This document shows positions 59,282 to 64,000 of a stretch of DNA of 64,000 bases, one piece after another. The notes below the pieces were generated by a model. The model made no database searches and had not been told where the DNA came from. It was given only the letters and a program-made list of their open reading frames with translations. This DNA is from Syntrophales bacterium (GTDB lineage: Bacteria; Desulfobacterota; Syntrophia; Syntrophales; PHBD01), in assembly GCA_035363115.1 (NCBI GenBank), contig DAOSEM010000001.1, forward strand, positions 682,001 through 746,000, written 5' to 3'. The first letter of the stretch is position 1, and every line of letters begins with the position of its first letter. A program made the position numbers and the translations under genes.

Positions 59282-60322
59282 ATGAAGAGAATCGTCGTCG
59301 CGTCGATGGCGGCGGGTGACGGGAAAACGAGCATGATTGTCGGGATCGCAGGAGCGATCGGAAAGAAGATCGGATACCTGAAGCCTTTCGGGGATCGCCT
59401 TCTCTACCGGAAAAAGAGGCTCTGGGACTATGATGCAGCCCTGGTCACCAGGGTCTTCCGTTTGAAGGAGAAGGCGGAAGACATCACCGTCGGGTTTCGC
59501 CACGCCAAGCTCGGCTATCTGGCCGATGAAGGGACGGCCCGGGAAAAAGTCCTGGAAATCCTCGACGGTGTCTCGCCGGACTGTGAATATCTCTTTGTCG
59601 AAGGGGGGAAAGGCCTGGCGTACGGCCTGTCCATTCACCTGGATTCCCTTTCCCTGAGGCGCTATCTGAACGGAACCCTCCTGTTCGTGGCGAACGGGTC
59701 GGGCGAAGACGGCGGCCTGGACGACCTGCTGGCGCTTCAGAAATACCTGGCGGCGGAAAAGGACACCCTCTCGGGAGTCATCATCAACAAGATCAAGGAT
59801 CCGGACGATTATCGCGAGGTGTTCCTGCCGCGCATCGAGCGGCTGGGGATCCCCGTTCTGGGACTTGTCCCGGAGCGGAGGGAGCTCGGCTGCCTGTCGG
59901 GCAACCATCTGGCGGATCGCCTTTTCGCCACCGTTCTCACCGGGGAGGAGCATCTGGGCCGGCTGATCGAAAACGTGCTCGTCATGCCCATGGATCTCTC
60001 GGAGGCCAGAAAGCATCCCCTCTTTTCCGCACCGGGCAAGCTGGTCATGACGGACGGGAACAGACCCGACCTGGTCGAGGCCGCTCTCGAGGGAGACACC
60101 TCCTGCGTCCTGTTGACGGGCGGCATGGAGCCGCCGGAGGGTCTTGTCACGAGAGCCCGGGATCTGGGCATACCCATGCTGCTCGTGTCCCTGGACCTTC
60201 TTTCCTCCATCCGGCAGGTCGATCGAATCGAGCCCCTGCTCATGCAGAACGACACCGTCAGGATCGGAATCCTGGAAGACCTGGTGAGAGAGAACGTCCG
60301 GCTGGAGGCGATTCTTTCCTGA
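59282..60322 (+). CDS. Pta-N-terminal-like P-loop protein with DRTGG-type domain
   Basis: A 346-residue protein resembling the N-terminal regulatory part of long phosphotransacetylases. The first 200 residues are a dethiobiotin-synthetase-like P-loop NTPase with VASMAAGDGKTSMIVGIAGA, DCEYLFVEGGKGLAYGLSIH and LSGVIINKIKDPDD. The rest has the DRTGG-like pattern (LVMTDGNRPDLVEAALEGDT and VLLTGGMEPPEGLVTRARDL). The phosphotransacetylase catalytic domain is absent, so it is probably a nucleotide- or acyl-phosphate-sensing partner rather than an enzyme of acetate formation. Position after the CoA-transferase/GNAT gene suggests a shared role in CoA-ester control. Confidence 0.82.
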   Translation: MKRIVVASMAAGDGKTSMIVGIAGAIGKKIGYLKPFGDRLLYRKKRLWDYDAALVTRVFRLKEKAEDITVGFRHAKLGYLADEGTAREKVLEILDGVSPDCEYLFVEGGKGLAYGLSIHLDSLSLRRYLNGTLLFVANGSGEDGGLDDLLALQKYLAAEKDTLSGVIINKIKDPDDYREVFLPRIERLGIPVLGLVPERRELGCLSGNHLADRLFATVLTGEEHLGRLIENVLVMPMDLSEARKHPLFSAPGKLVMTDGNRPDLVEAALEGDTSCVLLTGGMEPPEGLVTRARDLGIPMLLVSLDLLSSIRQVDRIEPLLMQNDTVRIGILEDLVRENVRLEAILS

Positions 60323-60394
60323 AGCGGCTGGCTTCCTGACCTGCATACGGCGGCCCCGCTGTCCGGCGGGTTCCCGTCCCGGACTTCACGCGAC

Positions 60395-60438
60395 AAAAAA
60401 CCTCCCCGACCGGCTTTGTGAATCGGGGAGGTTTTTTT
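60395..60438. terminator. Bidirectional rho-independent terminator
   Basis: AAAAAACCTCCCCGA (60395-60409) pairs with TCGGGGAGGTTTTTTT (60423-60438) around a 13-base loop. It lies between convergent genes and serves both. Confidence 0.9.
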
Positions 60439-60464
60439 CAGTCCGTCAATCTCGTGGCCGCTTC

Positions 60465-61175
60465 CTACCGTCTCATCTTGTCGATGGAGAAATCGTACCA
60501 GTTCCGGTTGTTGAAGGCCTCCTTGATGATTCCCTTGGCGACGGGAACGCTGCAGTTTTCCATGTTGATCACCAGGTCGTAATTCATGGGATCCAGCATG
60601 TCGGCATGGAAGTAGCGGCGGATAAAGGCCTTGCGGTCCGATTCCGTCCGCATGACGTTCTTCTGGGCCGCCTTCTTGGAAACGCCGTAGGCCTTCGCCA
60701 CGTTCTGGATCCTCATCTCCATCGGAGCGACCACCAGCACGCGGAGGCATACCTCCTTGGGCAGGATGTAGCTGGCCCCCCTGCCGAGAATCACGGCGTG
60801 GCCGTGGGCGCCGATGGTGCTGATCACCCGGGTCAACTGCTCGATGTATTCATAGGGCCAAACCTGGCGCTCCGTCGAGAGGAAGGCGAGCCACTCCTTC
60901 ACGATGCCGCTGTCCTGCTCGTCCAGGGTTGCAACGACCTTTTTGCTCGCATTCGTGTTCTTGGCGATCTCTTCGATGATCTCCTGATCGAAAGCATCAA
61001 TCTTCAGGTCTTCCGAGAGCTGCTTTGCGATCTGCGAGGCATTGGCACCGGGCAGCCTCGAAATGGTGATCACCGGACGGACCGGTTTCTTGTACTTCTT
61101 CTTCTGGTCCACCTGCCACCGCTTGATCTGCTTCTCGATGATCTTGTCTAGTGTTTCATCAGGATACGTAGCCAT
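60465..61175 (-). CDS. Cytidylate-kinase-like family protein
   Basis: A 236-residue protein of the cytidylate-kinase-like family (Cytidylate_kin2 type). After a charged N-terminus the P-loop region reads VITISRLPGANASQIAKQLS, a degenerate form of the normal SREYGSGG-like kinase loop, then IDAFDQEIIEEIAKNTNASK. Later HGHAVILGRGASYILPKEVC and RVLVVAPMEMRIQNVAKAYG match the family, as does the Arg-rich lid (KKAAQKNVMRTESDRKAFIR). The altered loop leaves true nucleotide kinase activity doubtful. The ATG at 61175 has AAGGAGG upstream. Family members are frequent in anaerobic Desulfobacterota; their role is unknown. Confidence 0.82.
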   Translation of the reverse strand: MATYPDETLDKIIEKQIKRWQVDQKKKYKKPVRPVITISRLPGANASQIAKQLSEDLKIDAFDQEIIEEIAKNTNASKKVVATLDEQDSGIVKEWLAFLSTERQVWPYEYIEQLTRVISTIGAHGHAVILGRGASYILPKEVCLRVLVVAPMEMRIQNVAKAYGVSKKAAQKNVMRTESDRKAFIRRYFHADMLDPMNYDLVINMENCSVPVAKGIIKEAFNNRNWYDFSIDKMRR

Positions 61176-61363
61176 CGCAATATAACCTCCTTGTCCGTTC
61201 CGAAGATAGGTCCATGAATGACACAATCCCTGCCGGACCCTTCTGATTTTATAGCCATGCGCGTTTCCTTAATCAAGGGAAAAAGCGGGACGTGTGGGGC
61301 GGGGGCATCGGGGCGGCGGGGCGTGCCCGCCGGGTACCGGGCCGGGACATCCCGTCGGGCTCG

Positions 61364-62737
61364 TCAGGTTCCTTTCCTCAGGTTGTACTTGATCATCTTG
61401 AGTTGCAGCCCCTTGCGGCTCATCCCCAGCTCCCGGGCGGCATGGGTGACGTTGTATCCGCAGGATTCCAGGACCGAAAGGATCATCTGCCGCTCGATCT
61501 CCTCGGACTGCTCCTTGATGAGCTTCTTGACCGGCTCCTTCTGGTCGCCCCTTCCGGGGACCGCGGCCTCCTGGGCGGCCGATCTCAGCTCGGGCGGAAG
61601 GTATTCCGCGCACAGCGTGTCCTTCGAGGCCATGAGCACGAGCCGCTCCATGACGTTTTCCATTTCCCGCACGTTTCCCGGCCAGTCGTAGCGCCGGAAG
61701 ACGTCCAGGAGCGCCCCGTCCGCTCCCTGGATGGTCCGCTCGAGCTTGCGGTTGAACTTCTGGATGAAAAAGTCCACCAGGGTGGGAATGTCCTCCCGGC
61801 GCTCCCGGAGCGGTGGGATACAGATCGGAAAGACGTTCAGGCGGTAGTAGAGATCCTCCCGGAAGCGGCCCTCCTTTACCTCCTGCTGCAGGTTCCGGTT
61901 TGTCGCGGCGATCAGCCGGACGTCCACCTTGATCGTCCGGAGTCCGCCCACCCGCTCGAATTCCTGCTCCTGGATCACCCGCAGGATCTTGACCTGCATG
62001 TCCCGGGACAGCTCGCCGATCTCGTCCAGGAACAGGGTTCCCTTGTGGGCCAGCTCGAAGCGCCCCGGCTTGCTCACCACGGCCCCCGTGAAGGAGCCCT
62101 TCTCGTGACCGAACAGCTCGCTCTCCATGAGGTTTTCCGGGATGGCGGCGCAGTTGATCTTCAGGAAGGGGTTGGCTTTCCGGGTGCTGTTCAGGTGGAT
62201 CGCCTGGGCGGCCAACTCCTTGCCCGTGCCGGTCTCCCCGGTGATCAGGACCGTCGTCGTCGTCGGGGCGACGCGGCGGATCGTCTCGAACAGCTCCGTC
62301 ATGGCCTCCCCCCGGCCGATGATGCCCCCGTGGTCCATCTCTCCCGGCCCGGGAACGAACTCGCTGTCGTCCAGGGTCTTGGTCTGGATCGCCTTCCGGA
62401 TCACGTTCTTGATCTCGTCCTGCTCGAACGGTTTCGTGATGTAATCGAAGGCGCCCTTTTTAAGGGCGTCCACGGCCGTCGCAATCGTGCCGTAGGCGGT
62501 GATCATGATGACCGGCAGGCCGGGGTGGTCCTGCCGGATCGCGTCGAGCAGACCCATCCCGTCCAGCTTCGGCATTTTCAGGTCCGTGACGACCGCCGAG
62601 ACCTCCTCCCTCTTGAGAGCCTTCAGCGCTTCGAGGCCGTCCGCGGCGAGGAGGACGTCGAGGCCTTCCTTCTTCAGCATGGCCTGCAGGACCAGCCGCA
62701 TGTTCAGCTCATCGTCCACAACGAGAATCCTGTGCAT
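61364..62737 (-). CDS. Sigma-54-dependent response regulator (NtrC family)
   Basis: A 457-residue transcription activator. The receiver domain has the phosphorylated Asp D52 in VVTDLKMPKLDGMGL. The AAA+ domain has Walker A GETGTGKE (167-174), the sigma-54-contacting loop GSFTGA (214-219, canonical GAFTGA), Walker B GTLFLDEIGEL and the arginine-finger region RFREDLYYRLNVFPI. The C-terminal Fis-type helix-turn-helix ends CGYNVTHAARELGMSRKGLQ. It follows the histidine kinase by 63 bases on the same strand, so the two form a cognate pair. Targets are unknown; the sigma-54 promoter of pilA 30 kb away is one possible but unproven target. Confidence 0.95.
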   Translation of the reverse strand: MHRILVVDDELNMRLVLQAMLKKEGLDVLLAADGLEALKALKREEVSAVVTDLKMPKLDGMGLLDAIRQDHPGLPVIMITAYGTIATAVDALKKGAFDYITKPFEQDEIKNVIRKAIQTKTLDDSEFVPGPGEMDHGGIIGRGEAMTELFETIRRVAPTTTTVLITGETGTGKELAAQAIHLNSTRKANPFLKINCAAIPENLMESELFGHEKGSFTGAVVSKPGRFELAHKGTLFLDEIGELSRDMQVKILRVIQEQEFERVGGLRTIKVDVRLIAATNRNLQQEVKEGRFREDLYYRLNVFPICIPPLRERREDIPTLVDFFIQKFNRKLERTIQGADGALLDVFRRYDWPGNVREMENVMERLVLMASKDTLCAEYLPPELRSAAQEAAVPGRGDQKEPVKKLIKEQSEEIERQMILSVLESCGYNVTHAARELGMSRKGLQLKMIKYNLRKGT

Positions 62738-62800
62738 TGAAGAACCTTTCCAAAAGGGCGGACGGCCGGAGCGGGGCCGCCTCCCGTGAAGTATCCGGGC

Positions 62801-64000
62801 CTATGAGGGAAGGCCGACCCGGATGATGAAGATGCTTCCCCGGCCCGGGAGGGACTTGGCCCGGATGTGGCCGCCGTGCCCCCGCATGATCCGCTGGCAG
62901 ATGGCCAGCCCCAGGCCGACCCCCCGCTCCTTGGTCGTAAAGAATGGCTTGAAGATGTTTTTCATGTCTTCCCGGCGGATTCCCGGTCCCGTGTCCCGGA
63001 TCGTGATGGCCACTGTGTCTCCCTCGTCGCTTTCGATCCGCCGGGTGCGGAGCGTCAGGGTTCCCCCTTCCGGCATGGCCTCGATGGCGTTCATGGCGAT
63101 GTTGAGGATGACCTGGACCAGTTGCTCCGGGTCGGCGTTGACTACCGGCAGCTCGGGGCGGAGGTCCGTCTGGATCGCGATCTTTTCGGACAGGATGTTG
63201 GCCCGGATGACGTCCACGGCCCGCTCGATGACGCGGTTGATGTCCTGGGGCTTCAGGTCGGGCCGGTAGGGACGGGCGAAATTGAGGAATTGCGACACGA
63301 CCCGGTTGAGCCGGTTCACTTCCTCGATGATGACGTCCAGCAGTTTCAGGTTCTCCTCCGAGTTGACCTCCGAGCGCAGGTACTGGGCGGCGCCCTTGAT
63401 GGACCCCAGGGGGTTCCGGATCTCGTGGGCGAAGACCGGGGCCATCTCCTCCAGGAGGAGGGACTTCTCCCGCTCGAGCTTCTCGTCGAAGGCGAAGAGG
63501 GACCGCAGCAGCTCCCGGCTGTGCGGAAACAGGAGAGTGAAGAGCTTCTTCAGGATCTCCCGGAGGGGCTCGATGGCGATGACGATGAGGAAACTGGCCA
63601 CCATCAGGTGGGTGAAGGGCGGGGTCGTTTCCGCGGAGAACAGCCTCAGGATCGCCCAGGCCATCAGGGTGAGCGTGATCGTGATGATCGCCAGGAACAG
63701 CGTCCGGGCCATGATCTCCCGGAGCTCCGCCATCTGGGTATGGGTGACGAACATCAGGACGAAATAGAGCAGGACGGCGATGAAGATGTTGGAGAGGGGC
63801 GGGAACGCTCCGTGGAGGTGCTGGAACAGGTCCGCCATGCTCAGGAGAAACGCGGCCGTGCAGGCCAGCGTCAGGTAGAGAAACCGCTTCTTCTCCGGTC
63901 CCGCCATGCGGCGGAGGGTGAAAAGGATCAGGGCCGCCAGGCAGACCAGCAGGATCCCGATGACGTAGATTTCCAGGGCCAGGGTGAAGGAGTAGCGCTC
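62801..64000 (-). CDS. Sensor histidine kinase, 5-prime truncated by the window edge
   Basis: At least 400 residues of a membrane sensor kinase whose start lies beyond the right edge; the frame stays open to base 64000. The visible N-terminal part has about five or six membrane helices (LEIYVIGILLVCLAALILFT, then YLTLACTAAFLLSMADLFQH and more). The dimerisation domain has the phosphorylated His in APVFAHEIRNPLGSIKGAAQ, the N-box is NIAMNAIEAMPEGG, and the G-boxes are IRDTGPGIRREDM and GVGLGLAICQRIMRGHGG. No extra-cytoplasmic sensor domain is seen so far. It is a likely partner of the downstream sigma-54 regulator. Confidence 0.92.
   Translation of the reverse strand, partial: ERYSFTLALEIYVIGILLVCLAALILFTLRRMAGPEKKRFLYLTLACTAAFLLSMADLFQHLHGAFPPLSNIFIAVLLYFVLMFVTHTQMAELREIMARTLFLAIITITLTLMAWAILRLFSAETTPPFTHLMVASFLIVIAIEPLREILKKLFTLLFPHSRELLRSLFAFDEKLEREKSLLLEEMAPVFAHEIRNPLGSIKGAAQYLRSEVNSEENLKLLDVIIEEVNRLNRVVSQFLNFARPYRPDLKPQDINRVIERAVDVIRANILSEKIAIQTDLRPELPVVNADPEQLVQVILNIAMNAIEAMPEGGTLTLRTRRIESDEGDTVAITIRDTGPGIRREDMKNIFKPFFTTKERGVGLGLAICQRIMRGHGGHIRAKSLPGRGSIFIIRVGLPS

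Noticed and set aside
57085..59334. 749-codon open frame on the minus strand
   Set aside because: Antisense to the CoA-transferase/GNAT fusion and without protein-like features or a ribosome binding site.
1..64000. CRISPR arrays, rRNA genes, intact insertion sequences, integrase genes
   Set aside because: None found: no regularly spaced identical repeats, no rRNA segments, and no transposase or integrase motifs on either strand.

Overview
The window is GC-rich bacterial chromosome and reads like an anaerobic, probably syntrophic member of the Desulfobacterota (Syntrophales/Syntrophaceae-like). The grounds are gene content: many CoA-handling enzymes (acyl-CoA synthetase, acyl-CoA dehydrogenase, a two-domain beta-oxidation protein, thiolase, CoA-transferases, two ADP-forming acyl-CoA synthetases, a biotin-dependent carboxyltransferase), a Geobacter-like type IV pilin behind a sigma-54 promoter, and an NtrC-type two-component system. 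No ribosomal RNA, CRISPR array, integrase or intact insertion sequence was seen. Taxonomy is inference; no marker gene is present.

Layout. 1-5 kb: a partial gene, a PAS protein, mscL, a flavoredoxin-like protein and an ABC-2 exporter with a LolA-like protein. 5-8 kb (minus): mazG, a histone-deacetylase-fold hydrolase and an acyltransferase. 8.3-15.5 kb (plus): a liv-type ABC importer (livM, livH, livK, livG, livF) ending in an acyl-CoA synthetase, probably uptake and activation of a carboxylic acid. 15.9-20 kb (plus): carboxyltransferase, enoyl-CoA hydratase, HMG-CoA-lyase-like protein and a stand-alone biotin carrier. 20.3-23.8 kb (minus): a carboxymuconolactone-decarboxylase-family protein, then a HyuA-type protein coupled to a second deacetylase-family protein. 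24-28 kb (plus): an Ala/Pro-rich lipoprotein, YtxH and DUF948-like proteins, an HNH nuclease and a two-subunit CoA-transferase. 27.9-31.4 kb (minus): queD, folE2, nadE and a zinc-ribbon protein.

31.4-41.1 kb: pilA followed by three paralogous multi-spanning membrane proteins with C-terminal TPRs (TMTC/GT-C-like) and one YfhO-like membrane protein, then a convergent family 9 glycosyltransferase; a surface or pilin glycosylation locus is the favoured inference. 41.3-47.7 kb: a TetR regulator with a palindromic operator candidate, then a beta-oxidation operon. 47.9-50.7 kb: a nitrilase-family amidase and an ADP-forming acyl-CoA synthetase.

50.8-54.6 kb: a tRNA-Val (CAC) followed by a clearly AT-rich island with four unrecognised genes. 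Two carry an R-x4-H HEPN signature, one is a two-helix membrane protein with an N-x3-H-G variant, and one has a Cys-His-Asp arrangement like transglutaminase/papain-fold proteins. This is the best candidate for an undescribed system, most likely defence or stress related.

54.7-64 kb: a second ADP-forming acyl-CoA synthetase, a CoA-transferase fused to a GNAT acetyltransferase, a Pta-N-terminal-like ATPase, a cytidylate-kinase-like protein, and a sigma-54 response regulator with its histidine kinase (the kinase runs off the right edge).
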